64,000 nt of DNA from assembly GCF_001984055.1 (NCBI RefSeq), contig NZ_LYVO01000009.1:1-64000 (forward strand), written 5' to 3'. A model generated the notes under the pieces. It did no database searches, was not told where the DNA came from, and was given only the letters and a program-made list of their open reading frames with translations. The translations under genes were made by a program, and so were the position numbers. Source of the DNA: Variovorax sp. KK3. Lineage in GTDB: Bacteria > Pseudomonadota > Gammaproteobacteria > Burkholderiales > Burkholderiaceae_C. Shown here in pieces: positions 53,913 to 63,466 of this stretch (its first letter is position 1; each line of letters starts with the position of its first letter).

Positions 53913-55157
53913 TCAGAAAGCGTGACGGATACCGAAGTCGTAGCCGGTGGAGGTCTTCGGCGTGAACGCCTGGCCGCCGAAACCGGTCACGAACGTCGGG
54001 CCACCCACGGTCAGAGCAGCGCCGTTCTTGTTACGAACGCGAGCCACCGTCGCGTACAGAGCCGTACGCTTCGACAGGTTGTGCACGTAGCCGATCGCGA
54101 ACTTGTTCGCCTTCGGGTCGTCGGCGGTGCCGAACAGGGTGAACGGCACGTTCAGGTCGTACTTCACAGCAGAGTACGAAGCGCGGATCAGGCCGGGGCC
54201 GACGGGCACGGTCACACCCAGCAGGTAACCCTTCAGGTCCACGTCGGTCGTCGGCGTGAAGAAGATGGCTTCGTTGTCGACTTCGTTCTTGGCCTTCGAG
54301 TACTCGCCGAACAGCTTCACGACACCGAAGTCGTAGGAAGCGCCGACGTTGAAGGTCTTCACGTTGGTCGTGGTGCCGGCGTAGAAGTTGTCGCCGATGG
54401 TGCTTTGGCCATACGAAGCAGCCACGTCCAGCGGGCCGTTGGCGTAGCCGAAGCGGCCACCAACATAACGGCCGGTACGCTGCGTGTTCAGCGCGGTCGG
54501 GGTCGCGGTGCCCGGATCGTACTTGTCACGCTCGTGGAAACCGTACATCACTTGGCCGTAGAAACCACCGAGGTTCGGGGGCAGGAAATAGCCGACGGTG
54601 TTGCTGGCGCGGACGTAGTTGCTGCCGGTCACGTTGGTGATGCCGGGAACGTTGGTCGTTGCGCCACCGAGCCAAGCGCCGAAGCCGGTGTTGGCGGTGC
54701 TGATCAGGTTCGTGCCAACGCCGTTGGTGCCGAACGGATCGAACACGGTGTCGTTCCAGAACGTCGGGGTGTAGTCACGGCCCAGACGGATTTCACCGAA
54801 ACCACCGGACAGGCTCACGGTCGAGCGACGAGCGAAGGTGGCAACACCTTGTTGGCCGTCGTCATTGCCGATCGGGGCTTCGAGCCAGAAGCTGGCAGCC
54901 AGACCGCCACCCAGGTCTTCCGTACCACGGAAGCCCAGACGGCTGGAGTTGTAGCCCGAGTTCGACAGCACGGTGCGCTTGACCTTGATGCTATCGACAT
55001 AGCCCAGCGGGGGGACCAGGAAGAAGTTCGAGTTATCCGATTTGTTCGAGTAGCCGCTGACAGCAGCGTCAACCACGCCGAACAGCGTGACCGACGACTG
55101 AGCCGAGGCAACACCGGCAACAGCCAGGGCAGCCAGAGCAACTAGAGATTTTTTCAT
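53913..55157 (-). CDS. Gram-negative trimeric porin (porin_4/OmpC-like)
   Basis: A 414-residue outer membrane porin of the kind abundant in Burkholderiales. A signal peptide (KKSLVALAALAVAGVASAQ) leads to the family start SSVTLFGVVDAAVSGYSN. RLGFRGTEDLGGGLAASFWL and RRSTVSLSGGFGEIRLGRDY mark the first strands and the constriction loop, and the protein ends in Phe (TGYDFGIRHAF), the outer membrane targeting residue. It allows passive diffusion of small solutes. The ATG at 55157 has a GGAG site. The reading frame favours a restricted codon set by eye (GTC, CTG, AAC, GGC), consistent with high expression. Confidence 0.95.
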   Translation of the reverse strand: MKKSLVALAALAVAGVASAQSSVTLFGVVDAAVSGYSNKSDNSNFFLVPPLGYVDSIKVKRTVLSNSGYNSSRLGFRGTEDLGGGLAASFWLEAPIGNDDGQQGVATFARRSTVSLSGGFGEIRLGRDYTPTFWNDTVFDPFGTNGVGTNLISTANTGFGAWLGGATTNVPGITNVTGSNYVRASNTVGYFLPPNLGGFYGQVMYGFHERDKYDPGTATPTALNTQRTGRYVGGRFGYANGPLDVAASYGQSTIGDNFYAGTTTNVKTFNVGASYDFGVVKLFGEYSKAKNEVDNEAIFFTPTTDVDLKGYLLGVTVPVGPGLIRASYSAVKYDLNVPFTLFGTADDPKANKFAIGYVHNLSKRTALYATVARVRNKNGAALTVGGPTFVTGFGGQAFTPKTSTGYDFGIRHAF

Positions 55158-55439
55158 TGCAAGTTTCTCCAAGGTTAAACATAGGGCTCCGGTGCGAAGG
55201 GCTCACCGTGACTGAACACTTCTGTGCTCCCACCGGACCCCGGGCCAACCTCCTTTTGGGAAGTTGTCGCTATTGCACCAGAGCCGCCTCGTCTGGGCAA
55301 AACAATTCGGCTTAAAAAGGCGGCGGCTCAGGCGTTTCGTTGCAGCGGTGCAACAAAGCCCGCGACCCTTGCGAGATTTCACGATACGAAGCGGGACACG
55401 CTGCCCGAACCTCGCCGCGATATCGGTTCCAATGGCTCC

Positions 55440-56069
55440 ATGAAACCCTCGTTGGACACGTTTCTGGGAGCCGCGGACGCGGCGCTGCGGACTCTGTTTG
55501 CCAAGCCCCACTCCACCCGGGCCGTGCCTCTGCCGCCCGCGCCAGGCGGTGAACTCAGCGAAGGCGAGCGCCGGGAAGCGGGAGCATTGATGCGAGTCAA
55601 TCACGTCGGGGAAGTCTGCGCTCAAGCCCTCTACACTGCGCAGGCCGCCGTCACCCGGGATCCCGGGCTCCGCGCCCATTTCGACGAGGCGGCGCGTGAG
55701 GAAACGGATCATCTGGCCTGGACGCGGCATCGGCTGGAAGAACTGGGAGCACGGCCTTCGGTGCTCAACCCGATCTGGTACCTGGGCGCTTTCGGGCTTG
55801 GCCTCGTGGCAGGCCGGCTGGGCGACCCGCTGAGCCTGGGCTTCGTGGCCGAAACGGAACGGCAGGTCGAAGCCCACCTCGATAGCCACCTGGATCGTCT
55901 TCCTGCGGCCGACTCCGCTTCGAGGGCTGTCGTCACGCAGATGAAACTGGACGAGGCGCGCCACGCTGCCCAGGCCTGGAGCGCAGGCGCGCAGGAATTA
56001 CCGCCGCCTGCCAAGGCGCTGATGCGATTGGCTTCCCGGGTGATGACCACGGTCGCCCATCGCATCTAA
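55440..56069 (+). CDS. coq7: 2-polyprenyl-3-methyl-6-methoxy-1,4-benzoquinone monooxygenase
   Basis: A 209-residue di-iron hydroxylase of ubiquinone synthesis (Coq7/CatA). Iron ligands come from two Glu-x-x-His type motifs and flanking glutamates: [55 protein letters not shown] and [10 protein letters not shown]. It hydroxylates the C6 position of the quinone ring. The ATG at 55440 ([13 protein letters not shown]) gives the family length; upstream in-frame codons lie in the intergenic region facing the porin gene. A short hairpin at about 56081-56094 follows the stop. Confidence 0.94.
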   Translation: MKPSLDTFLGAADAALRTLFAKPHSTRAVPLPPAPGGELSEGERREAGALMRVNHVGEVCAQALYTAQAAVTRDPGLRAHFDEAAREETDHLAWTRHRLEELGARPSVLNPIWYLGAFGLGLVAGRLGDPLSLGFVAETERQVEAHLDSHLDRLPAADSASRAVVTQMKLDEARHAAQAWSAGAQELPPPAKALMRLASRVMTTVAHRI

Positions 56070-56108
56070 ATAAGGGAGATGCCCGCCGTCGGGCACCCGA
56101 CGAGACGC

Positions 56109-56558
56109 TCAGGTCTCGACGAGATCGAAGCTGGTCGTGATTTGCGCCGTCTTGGCGAGCATGATGCTGGCTGAACAGTAGGTTTCGTGACTCAGCGCAA
56201 TGGCGCGCTCGACCGCAGCCGCCGGGAGGCCCTTGCCCTTCACAGTGAAATGCATGTGGATGCTCGTGAAGACCTTCGGATCCTTCTCTGCACGTTCGCT
56301 CGTCAGCTTGACGCTGACGCCTTCGACCTGGTGGCGGCCCCGCTTCAGGATCAGGACCACGTCATAGGCCGTGCAGCCGCCAGTGCCGGCCAGCACCGTT
56401 TCCATGGGTCGAGCGGCAAGGTTCTGCCCGCCGTTCTCGGGCTTGGCGGCATCGGGCGCCCCATCCATCGTCAAGACGTGGCCGCTACCGGTCTCCGCGA
56501 CGAAGCCCATGGCCGAGCGCGTGCCCGTGTTGCCGGTCCAACTCACTGTGCATTCCAT
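56109..56558 (-). CDS. OsmC/Ohr family protein (YhfA-like)
   Basis: A 149-residue OsmC-superfamily protein with the two reactive cysteines, Cys62 in AGTGGCTAYDVV and Cys128 in SHETYCSASIML. The QNLAARPMETVLAGTGG segment places it nearer the YhfA-like than the Ohr group. Family members reduce organic peroxides using these cysteines, though YhfA-like members are less studied. It converges with coq7 and diverges from the candidate small RNA/ilvA region. Confidence 0.9.
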   Translation of the reverse strand: MECTVSWTGNTGTRSAMGFVAETGSGHVLTMDGAPDAAKPENGGQNLAARPMETVLAGTGGCTAYDVVLILKRGRHQVEGVSVKLTSERAEKDPKVFTSIHMHFTVKGKGLPAAAVERAIALSHETYCSASIMLAKTAQITTSFDLVET

Positions 56559-56650
56559 TCCTATCAGGCTCCATAAGTCGTGACTCGGGGTGGAAATCGT
56601 TCAAAACCACGCCGACGTCGATTTTTTGTTGGAAAAGCATCACGCTCGTG

Positions 56651-56678
56651 TTGCATCGCAACAAAGAGTCGGTATACT
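56651..56678 (+). promoter_or_regulatory. Sigma70-type promoter upstream of the small RNA/ilvA leader
   Basis: TTGCAT (-35, four of six consensus bases) and TATACT (-10, five of six) are separated by 16 bases. Transcription should begin near 56685, about 138 bases before the ilvA start and about 90 bases before the end of a terminator. Confidence 0.68.
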
Positions 56679-56684
56679 TTATTT

Positions 56685-56774
56685 CATCGCACACGAACGG
56701 GTGTGCACCGGTTGTCTCCTCCACCCTCCCAATTGGTGGATTTAGCCCCAGGTCGCAAGACCTGGGGCTTTTTT
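56685..56774 (+). ncRNA. Candidate small RNA or transcription-attenuating leader upstream of ilvA
   Basis: About 90 bases run from a well-formed promoter to a terminator. Three hairpins can form: GCACAC/GTGTGC (56689-56706), TCCACC/GGTGGA (56720-56740) with loop CTCCCAATT, and the terminator. The stretch between contains CTCCTCC (56716-56722) and CTCCC, complementary to Shine-Dalgarno sequence, as in proteobacterial small RNAs with CUYCUCC-type anti-SD motifs. Alternatively it is an ilvA leader: a 14-codon GTG frame from 56701 ends with two Trp codons, Ile and a stop overlapping the terminator. No known Rfam family is recognised. Confidence 0.55.
56744..56774 (+). terminator. Strong rho-independent terminator 49 bases before ilvA
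   Basis: AGCCCCAGGTC (56744-56754) pairs perfectly with GACCTGGGGCT (56759-56769) around a four-base loop GCAA and is followed by T residues. It ends the candidate small RNA or attenuates ilvA transcription. Confidence 0.92.
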
Positions 56775-56822
56775 CTTGGCGGCTCCGGAAGCACGAAACG
56801 GCGGGCCTATGATCGCGGCCCT

Positions 56823-58376
56823 ATGTCCACGTCTCCCGCATCGTTGTCCCCTGCCGACTACCTGAAGAAGATCCTCACGGCCCGCGTCTACGACGTGGCG
56901 GTCGAATCCGCACTGGAGCCCGCCGAGGCCTTGAGCGCGCGGCTGCGCAACACGGTCCTGCTCAAGCGCGAAGACCAGCAGGCGGTCTTCAGCTTCAAGC
57001 TCCGCGGTGCCTACAACAAGATGGCGCACCTGAGCGCCGAACAACTCGCCAAGGGCGTCATCTGTGCATCGGCCGGCAACCATGCCCAGGGCGTGGCACT
57101 CAGCGCCCGCAAGCTGGGCGCGCGCGCCGTGGTGGTGATGCCCGTGACCACACCCCAACTCAAGATCGACGCCGTGCGCGCGCTCGGTGGCGAGGTGCAA
57201 CTGCACGGCGACAGCTATTCCGACGCCTACGGCTACGCGCTCGAACAGCAGCGCCAGCACGGCCTGACCTTCGTTCATCCCTTCGACGACCCCGACGTGA
57301 TCGCCGGCCAGGGCACGATCGCGATGGAAATGCTTCGCCAGCATCAGGGTCCGCTCGATGCTGTGTTCGTCGCCATCGGCGGCGGCGGCCTGATCTCCGG
57401 CGTGGCCAACTACATCAAGGCCGTGCGGCCCGAGATCAAAGTGATCGGCGTGCAGATGAACGACTCCGACGCCATGATGCGTTCCGTCGCCGCAAAGGAG
57501 CGCGTTACGCTGCCCGACGTCGGCCTGTTCTCCGACGGCACGGCCGTCAAGCTGGTCGGAGAGGAAACCTTCCGGATCTCGCGCGAACTGGTGGACGAAT
57601 TCATCACCGTCGACACCGATGCCGTCTGCGCCGGCATCAAGGACGTGTTCATCGACACACGCAGCATCGTCGAGCCCGCCGGCGCGCTTGCAGTTGCGGC
57701 GATCAAGCAGTACGTCGAGACCCACGGCACCCAGGGCCGGACCTACGCGGCGATTCTTTGCGGCGCCAACATGAATTTCGACCGGCTGCGCTTCGTGGCC
57801 GAACGCGCTGAAGTGGGCGAGGAGCGCGAGGCCCTGTTCGCAGTCACCATACCCGAGGAGCGCGGCAGCTTCCGCCGATTTTGCGAGCTCGTGGGCCAAC
57901 TGCCGGGCGCATCGCGCAGCGTCACCGAATTCAACTACCGCATCAGCGACGCGAAAGAGGCCCACGTGTTCGTCGGCCTCACCACGCAGACACGCGGCGA
58001 ATCGAAGACCATCACCGAGACCTTCGTCGCCAACGGCTACGGGGCGATCGACCTCACCCACAACGAACTGGCCAAGGAGCACATCCGCCATTTGGTAGGC
58101 GGCCGCACTGGCCTCGCGCACGACGAACGCCTGCTGCGCTTCGTGTTCCCCGAGCGGCCAGGCGCGCTGCTCAAGTTCCTGAGCCTCATGCGGCCCACCT
58201 GGAACATCAGCCTCTTCCACTATCGCAACCAGGGCGCGGACTACGGCCGCATCCTCGTCGGCCTGCAGGTTCCGGCGGCCGACAGCGCTGCCTTCGCCGA
58301 CTTCCTGCGAACGCTGGACTACCCTGTGGTGGAGGAAACGGACAACCCGGTCTACCGGCTGTTCCTGCAGGCCTGA
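56823..58376 (+). CDS. ilvA: Threonine ammonia-lyase, biosynthetic
   Basis: A 517-residue PLP enzyme that deaminates threonine to 2-oxobutyrate, the first step of isoleucine synthesis. The PLP lysine is Lys59 in VFSFKLRGAYNKM, the serine/asparagine loop is ASAGNHAQGVALSA and the phosphate-binding loop IGGGGLISGVANY. Two ACT-like regulatory modules occupy about residues 335-517 (ALFAVTIPEERGSFRRFC; RLLRFVFPERPGALLKFLSL), which mediate isoleucine inhibition. ATG at 56823 fits the family. The stop is immediately adjacent to the convergent gspC stop, with no intergenic space. A terminator upstream may attenuate expression. Confidence 0.96.
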   Translation: MSTSPASLSPADYLKKILTARVYDVAVESALEPAEALSARLRNTVLLKREDQQAVFSFKLRGAYNKMAHLSAEQLAKGVICASAGNHAQGVALSARKLGARAVVVMPVTTPQLKIDAVRALGGEVQLHGDSYSDAYGYALEQQRQHGLTFVHPFDDPDVIAGQGTIAMEMLRQHQGPLDAVFVAIGGGGLISGVANYIKAVRPEIKVIGVQMNDSDAMMRSVAAKERVTLPDVGLFSDGTAVKLVGEETFRISRELVDEFITVDTDAVCAGIKDVFIDTRSIVEPAGALAVAAIKQYVETHGTQGRTYAAILCGANMNFDRLRFVAERAEVGEEREALFAVTIPEERGSFRRFCELVGQLPGASRSVTEFNYRISDAKEAHVFVGLTTQTRGESKTITETFVANGYGAIDLTHNELAKEHIRHLVGGRTGLAHDERLLRFVFPERPGALLKFLSLMRPTWNISLFHYRNQGADYGRILVGLQVPAADSAAFADFLRTLDYPVVEETDNPVYRLFLQA

Positions 58377-58895
58377 TCAGCGCCCCGGCGGCGGCGCGAC
58401 CACCGGAGGCACGCCCGCGGAAGCAGGCGGCGGCCCGTTGACGGCCAGCGGCCGGTTGGGAAGCTGCAGCGTGAAGGCCGGCGACGCATTGACGCTGGCA
58501 CCCAGTGAAGCAGCGCGCAGGTCGAGGGAGTGCAGCACGTAGCCATCGATCACCCGCGATCCCACGCGGTACGGCTTGGCCGGCTGTCCATCGACCGAGA
58601 TCAAAGCCGCGCCTTGCTGATCGGCATCGGCGACGACGCCCAGCAGTTGAAAGCGGCTCGCGGCATCGGGCGTGGCCACGACAGCCGCCTGGCTCGGCAC
58701 CGCGCCGAACATCTGTGCCACCGCCACCGGGTCGACGACCGCAGCGGCATTGTTGTTGAGTGGGGGCGGTGCCACGGCATCGGACGGAGCCGCCAGCCTG
58801 AGCCCCCAGAACACGACGCTCGCGGCGGCCAGCGCCCACAGGACGGTGGTGGCCGTGGCCGAAGGCCAGCGGGCGGGTGCGTAGGAAGCTGACAT
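58377..58895 (-). CDS. gspC: Type II secretion system protein GspC-like
   Basis: A 172-residue protein with a short cytoplasmic N-terminus, one membrane helix (TVLWALAAASVVFWGLRL, about residues 15-33), a Pro/Asn-rich linker and the GspC homology region (SRFQLLGVVADADQQGAALI, VDGQPAKPYRVGSRVIDGYV, and LHSLDLRAASL). It lacks a separate PDZ domain and ends in a Pro-rich tail. GspC links the inner membrane platform to the outer membrane secretin GspD. The ATG at 58895 is used. It diverges from the gspG-M operon 65 bases away. Confidence 0.87.
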   Translation of the reverse strand: MSASYAPARWPSATATTVLWALAAASVVFWGLRLAAPSDAVAPPPLNNNAAAVVDPVAVAQMFGAVPSQAAVVATPDAASRFQLLGVVADADQQGAALISVDGQPAKPYRVGSRVIDGYVLHSLDLRAASLGASVNASPAFTLQLPNRPLAVNGPPPASAGVPPVVAPPPGR

Positions 58896-58960
58896 GGTGC
58901 CGGGATTATCATTCAGCGCAGACGGCAATGCCGTGTCACCGACCCTCCCTCATCACTCCC

Positions 58961-59375
58961 ATGCCCCCTACCCCCCGCATCCTTGCACGCGCCGTGCAGC
59001 GCGGCTTCACGCTGATCGAGCTGATGGTCGTGCTGGTCATCATCGGCGTGCTCGCCGCATTGATCGTGCCGAACGTGATCGAACGCGCCGACGACGCGCG
59101 CGTGACCGCCGCCCGCACCGACGTCAACAACCTCATGCAGGCGCTCAAGCTCTACCGGCTCGACAACCAGCGCTATCCCACGGCCGACCAGGGGCTACAG
59201 GCCCTGCTCACCCGTCCTACCACCGGCCCGGCGGCTCCCAACTGGAAGCCCTATGTCGAGAAGCTGCCCAACGACCCCTGGGGCCGCCCCTACCAGTACC
59301 TGAACCCGGGCCTGAAGGGCGAGATCGACGTGTTTTCCTTCGGCCCTGACGGCCAGCCCGGCGGCGAGGGCAAGA

Positions 59376-59401
<26 letters not shown>
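58961..59401 (+). CDS. gspG: Type II secretion major pseudopilin GspG
   Basis: A 146-residue prepilin-like protein. The prepilin peptidase site is RG|FTLIELMVVLVIIGVL with Glu5 present, and the globular part shows the GspG hallmarks LYRLDNQRYPTADQGLQALL and LPNDPWGRPYQYLNPG. The C-terminal EIDVFSFGPDGQPGGEGKNA and DIGSWQ carry the calcium-binding loop. It forms the main body of the T2SS pseudopilus. ATG at 58961 is used. Its 3' end overlaps gspH by 26 bases. Confidence 0.97.
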
Positions 59402-59878
<477 letters not shown>

Positions 59879-59882
<4 letters not shown>

Positions 59883-60307
59883 GCTTTCGCCGCGCCGTTC
59901 CGCCGTCGGCTCATAGCGCCGCCGACGGCAAATGCAGGTCGACGACGCGCGCCGGCCAGCGCGGCTTCACCCTGGTCGAGGTGCTGGTCGCGCTGGGCAT
60001 CATCGCGATTGCGCTGGCAGCGGGCACACAGGCCACGAACGCGCTCACCCGCAATGGGCAGCGGCAATCGGACATGCTGCTGGCCCAGCTCTGCGCCGAG
60101 AACGAGCTGATCAAGGCCCGCATCGCAAGGCAGATGCCGGCGATCGGCGACTCGGGCCTGGTCTGCACGCAGGCCAACACCAGCTTCGGCGTCACCATCT
60201 CGACCACGCCGACGCTGAACCCCAACTTCCGCCGCGTCGACGTGCAGGTGCGCGACGCGGCCGAGGCGCCCTTGCTGCGCCTGTCCACCGTCGTGGGCCG
60301 CTTCTGA
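59879..60307 (+). CDS. gspI: Type II secretion minor pseudopilin GspI
   Basis: A 142-residue pseudopilin. The motif RG|FTLVEVLVALGIIAIALA is preceded by a 29-residue leader from the ATG at 59879, overlapping the gspH stop. The GspI-type region QATNALTRNGQRQSDMLLAQ and CAENELIKARIARQ follows the helix. GspI forms the pseudopilus tip together with GspJ and GspK. The stop shares one base with the gspJ start (TGATG). Confidence 0.92.
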
Positions 60308-61002
60308 TGAACGCCCCGCGCAGTACCCGCCGTTCCCGCAACCTCCGCGGCTTCACGCTGATCGAGCTGATGGTGGCGATCGCGGTGATGGCACTGCTCG
60401 CCCTGGTGAGCTGGCGCGGCCTCGACGGCATGGCGCGCGCGCAGTCGCAGAACCGCGAACGCGGCGATGCCGTGCTCACCTTGCAATCGACGCTGTCGCA
60501 ATGGACGGCCGACCTCGATGCCATCACGGTGCTTTCGCAGACCCGCGCACTCGACTGGGATGGGCGCGTGCTGCGCCTGACCCGCCGCAGCACCGACACG
60601 GCCCAACCGGCCATTTATGTGGTCGCGTACACCCAGCGCGCCGACGCGACCGGCATCTCGCGCTGGTACCGCTGGCAATCGCCCGCGCTCACGACCCGGC
60701 CGCAATGGCAGCAGGCCTGGGACGGCGCCACGGCCTGGGCGCAAGATGGCGGCGGCAGCAACAGCGGCAACGGCCTTCGCGGCACCGAACTCGGCCTGGT
60801 GCCGGTCGACAACTGGCAACTCCTGTACTTTCGCAACGACGTCTGGGGCCCCGCCGTCAGCGCCGAGGCGCTGACCACCAGCACCCAGCTGCCCGACGGC
60901 GTGCGTCTGGTGCTGAGCCTGTCGCCCGGCCCCGCCTTGGCCGGGCTGCTCACCCGCGACTGGGTGCGACCGACCGCAGCGGTCGCGAAGACCACGTCAT
61001 GA
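60307..61002 (+). CDS. gspJ: Type II secretion minor pseudopilin GspJ
   Basis: A 231-residue pseudopilin. RG|FTLIELMVAIAVMALLA marks the prepilin site (about residue 15). The GspJ core begins SWRGLDGMARAQSQNRERGD and continues with LQSTLSQWTADLDAI and a beta-rich tail that includes LRLTRRSTDTAQPAIYVVAY. It completes the tip complex with GspI and GspK and overlaps gspK by four bases. Confidence 0.93.
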   Translation: MNAPRSTRRSRNLRGFTLIELMVAIAVMALLALVSWRGLDGMARAQSQNRERGDAVLTLQSTLSQWTADLDAITVLSQTRALDWDGRVLRLTRRSTDTAQPAIYVVAYTQRADATGISRWYRWQSPALTTRPQWQQAWDGATAWAQDGGGSNSGNGLRGTELGLVPVDNWQLLYFRNDVWGPAVSAEALTTSTQLPDGVRLVLSLSPGPALAGLLTRDWVRPTAAVAKTTS

Positions 61003-62132
61003 AGCAGCCGCCCCGCTTCGCTCGCCGGCATCGCCGCGGTGCCGCATTGCTGACGGCCATGCTCACCGTCACGCTGGTTGCGACCTTCGCCGCGGCGTCG
61101 CTCTGGCAGCAGTGGCGCGCGGTAGAGGTCGAGGCGGCCGAACGCGCGCGGGTGCAGTCGGCCTGGGTGCTGATCGGCGCACTCGATTGGTCGCGACTGA
61201 TCCTGCGCGAGGACGCGCGCGCCAGTGGAGCCACGGGCAGCGCGGACCACCTGGCCGAACCCTGGGCCATCCCGCTGGAGGAGGCCAAGCTCTCCAGCTT
61301 TCTCGCCGCCGACAAGAACATTTCCAGCGATGCGATGGAAGGGCTGCCCGAGGCCTTCCTGGCCGGCCGGATCACGGATGCGCAGTCGAAGCTCAACGTG
61401 ACGAACCTGGTGGCGAACGGCGTTCCGGTGCCGACCGCGGTGGCCTCGTTCACCAAGCTGTTCGAGTTGCTGGGCCTGCCGGTCGGCGAAGTGCCGGTGC
61501 TGGTGGCCCAGCTTCGCCGGGCACTGCCGGCAACCGCCACGACGGGCTCGGGCACGGGTACCGGCACCACGACGGGTACAGCCACCGGCAACACCGGCAC
61601 CAGCACGGGATCGACCGCCGGCACGACCGGCACGACCGGCAGCACAGCAACCCAGACCTCTTCGTCCGACCAGGCATCGAGCGCGGCCAACGCCCCCCTC
61701 ATGCCGACGCGAGTCTCCCAACTGGTCTGGCTGGGCCTGTCGCCCTCGACCGCGAAGGCCCTGGAGCCCTACGTCACCATCCTGCCGGAAAGCCGGCCGC
61801 TGAACATCAACACCGCCAGCCCAGAGGCACTGGCGGCCAGCCTGCCCTCGCTGGACCTCGCCACCGCCAAGCGCCTGGTCGCCCGCCGTGCGCGCAAGTT
61901 CTTCAGCAGCGTCCAGGAGGCGAATGCCGAGCTGCCGCAAGGCACGTCGCAGTTCAACGAAAACCAGCACAGCATCGGCACCCGGTACTTCGAAGTGCTC
62001 GGCCGCCTGCGCCTCGACCGCACCTGGGTCGAGGAACAATCCTTGCTGCAGCGAGACGGTGTCGAGCTGCGCATCCTGTGGCGCGAACGTGGCGCCGGCG
62101 CCACGTCCGATGGGCCTAGGCCGTCGAGCTGA
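60999..62132 (+). CDS. gspK: Type II secretion minor pseudopilin GspK with Gly/Thr-rich insertion
   Basis: A 377-residue GspK. The N-terminus RRG|AALLTAMLTVTLVATF lacks the usual Glu5, as is typical of GspK at the pseudopilus tip. The core has DAQSKLNVTNLVAN (about 126-139) and, toward the C-terminus, SRPLNINTASPEALAASLPS and the FNENQHSIGTRYFEV strand region. Between them, at about residues 184-228, lies a low-complexity stretch rich in Gly, Thr and Ser (for example TGSGTGTGTTTGTATGNTGT) that I do not associate with the family. The ATG at 60999 overlaps gspJ. Confidence 0.92.
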   Translation: MKQPPRFARRHRRGAALLTAMLTVTLVATFAAASLWQQWRAVEVEAAERARVQSAWVLIGALDWSRLILREDARASGATGSADHLAEPWAIPLEEAKLSSFLAADKNISSDAMEGLPEAFLAGRITDAQSKLNVTNLVANGVPVPTAVASFTKLFELLGLPVGEVPVLVAQLRRALPATATTGSGTGTGTTTGTATGNTGTSTGSTAGTTGTTGSTATQTSSSDQASSAANAPLMPTRVSQLVWLGLSPSTAKALEPYVTILPESRPLNINTASPEALAASLPSLDLATAKRLVARRARKFFSSVQEANAELPQGTSQFNENQHSIGTRYFEVLGRLRLDRTWVEEQSLLQRDGVELRILWRERGAGATSDGPRPSS

Positions 62133-62257
62133 AACCTTTGGTCACGCTTATCGGATAAAACGGATCGAAGCGCCCCATCCGCCAGTCCGAGGCGCTATCA
62201 AGTTGGTAGCGGCGATGTAAAACCATCCACCTACAATCACCACCCCGATAGACCTTC

Positions 62258-63466
62258 ATGGCCCTGCTGCTCGTCACTGCCCCCTTACCACCTGCCCTCG
62301 TCGGAAGTGACTACGGCTGGGCGGTCTGGTCGAGCGACGGCCGCAAGCTGCGTTCGCAGGGCAGCGCACCGCCTTCGTTGCTGCCGACCAGCGACGAAGT
62401 GATCCTGGGCATCCCGGCGACCATGTTGTCGTGGCACATGCTCACGCTGCCGCAGGGCAGCATGAGCGGCGCGGTCAAGCTGCGCTCGGTGCTGGCCGGC
62501 CTGCTCGAAGACCGACTGCTCGACGATCCCGAACAGTTGCACTTCGCGCTGCAGCCCGAAGCCCGTGCCGGCGCGCCCGTCTGGGTGGCGGCCTGCGATC
62601 GGCAATGGCTGCGCGGCGTGGTGCAGGCACTCGAAGGCGCCGGCCGCCGCGTCACCCGGATCATTCCCGAATACGCACCCCAGCCCCCCGATGCAGCGCC
62701 GATGGTGTTCGCCGTCGGCGAGCCCGGCACCGCGCAGCTGGTGGTCTGCGACACCGAGGGCGTGACCCAGTTGCCGCTCGATGCCAGTGGCGCCGCCCTG
62801 GTCGGCACCGTGCCCGAGGGCACCGCCATGCTGGCCGAGCCTGCGGTGGCCGAACTGGCAGAAGGCTTGCTCGAGCGGCGCATGCCGATCGTCAAGCCTG
62901 CCGCCCGCTGGTGGCAGGCCAGCCAGTCGCCGTGGGATCTGGCGCAGTTCGACCTCGCGTCCACGGGCCGCGCCCGCGCCGGAAAGAAAGCGGCTGCCAT
63001 CTGGCGCATGGTGTGGCACGGCCCCGAATGGCGGCTCGCGCGCTGGGGCGCGCTGGTGCTGCTGGTGGCCCAGCTGATCGGCCTGAACGCCTGGGCATGG
63101 AAGGAGCGGAACGCACTCGACGCCAAGCGCGCCGCCGTCAACAACATCCTGCGCCAGACCTTTCCCTCGGTTCAGCTGGTGGTCGACGCACCGGTGCAGA
63201 TGGCGCGCGAAGTTGCCAACTTGCAGCAGGCCACCGGCGGCGTGGCGGCCATCGACCTCGAACCCATGTTGAGCGCCATCGCCACCAGCCTCCCGCCCGG
63301 CCGCGTCCCCACGGCCATCGACTACACCGCGGGCCAGTTGCGGCTGCGCGGCCTCGGGCTGCAGCCTTCCGAATCCAGCAACGTCGCCGGCACGCTGTCG
63401 GCACGCGGCTACAACGCGCGCAGCGAAGGCGACCTGCTGCTGGTGCAGGCGGAGGCGCCCCGATGA
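62258..63466 (+). CDS. gspL: Type II secretion assembly platform protein GspL
   Basis: A 402-residue inner membrane protein. The cytoplasmic actin-like domain (residues 1-260; WAVWSSDGRKLRSQGSAP, GAVKLRSVLAGLLEDRLLDD) is followed by one membrane helix (WGALVLLVAQLIGLNAWAW, near residue 267) and a periplasmic ferredoxin-like domain (VPTAIDYTAGQLRLRGLGLQ). It couples the GspE ATPase to the platform. A 125-base gap without genes precedes it, unlike the overlaps before and after, and includes a possible -10 (TACAAT). It overlaps gspM by four bases. Confidence 0.93.
   Translation: MALLLVTAPLPPALVGSDYGWAVWSSDGRKLRSQGSAPPSLLPTSDEVILGIPATMLSWHMLTLPQGSMSGAVKLRSVLAGLLEDRLLDDPEQLHFALQPEARAGAPVWVAACDRQWLRGVVQALEGAGRRVTRIIPEYAPQPPDAAPMVFAVGEPGTAQLVVCDTEGVTQLPLDASGAALVGTVPEGTAMLAEPAVAELAEGLLERRMPIVKPAARWWQASQSPWDLAQFDLASTGRARAGKKAAAIWRMVWHGPEWRLARWGALVLLVAQLIGLNAWAWKERNALDAKRAAVNNILRQTFPSVQLVVDAPVQMAREVANLQQATGGVAAIDLEPMLSAIATSLPPGRVPTAIDYTAGQLRLRGLGLQPSESSNVAGTLSARGYNARSEGDLLLVQAEAPR

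Noticed and set aside
56081..56094. Small GC hairpin between coq7 and the OsmC gene as a terminator
   Set aside because: Only six base pairs with no T run in either direction.
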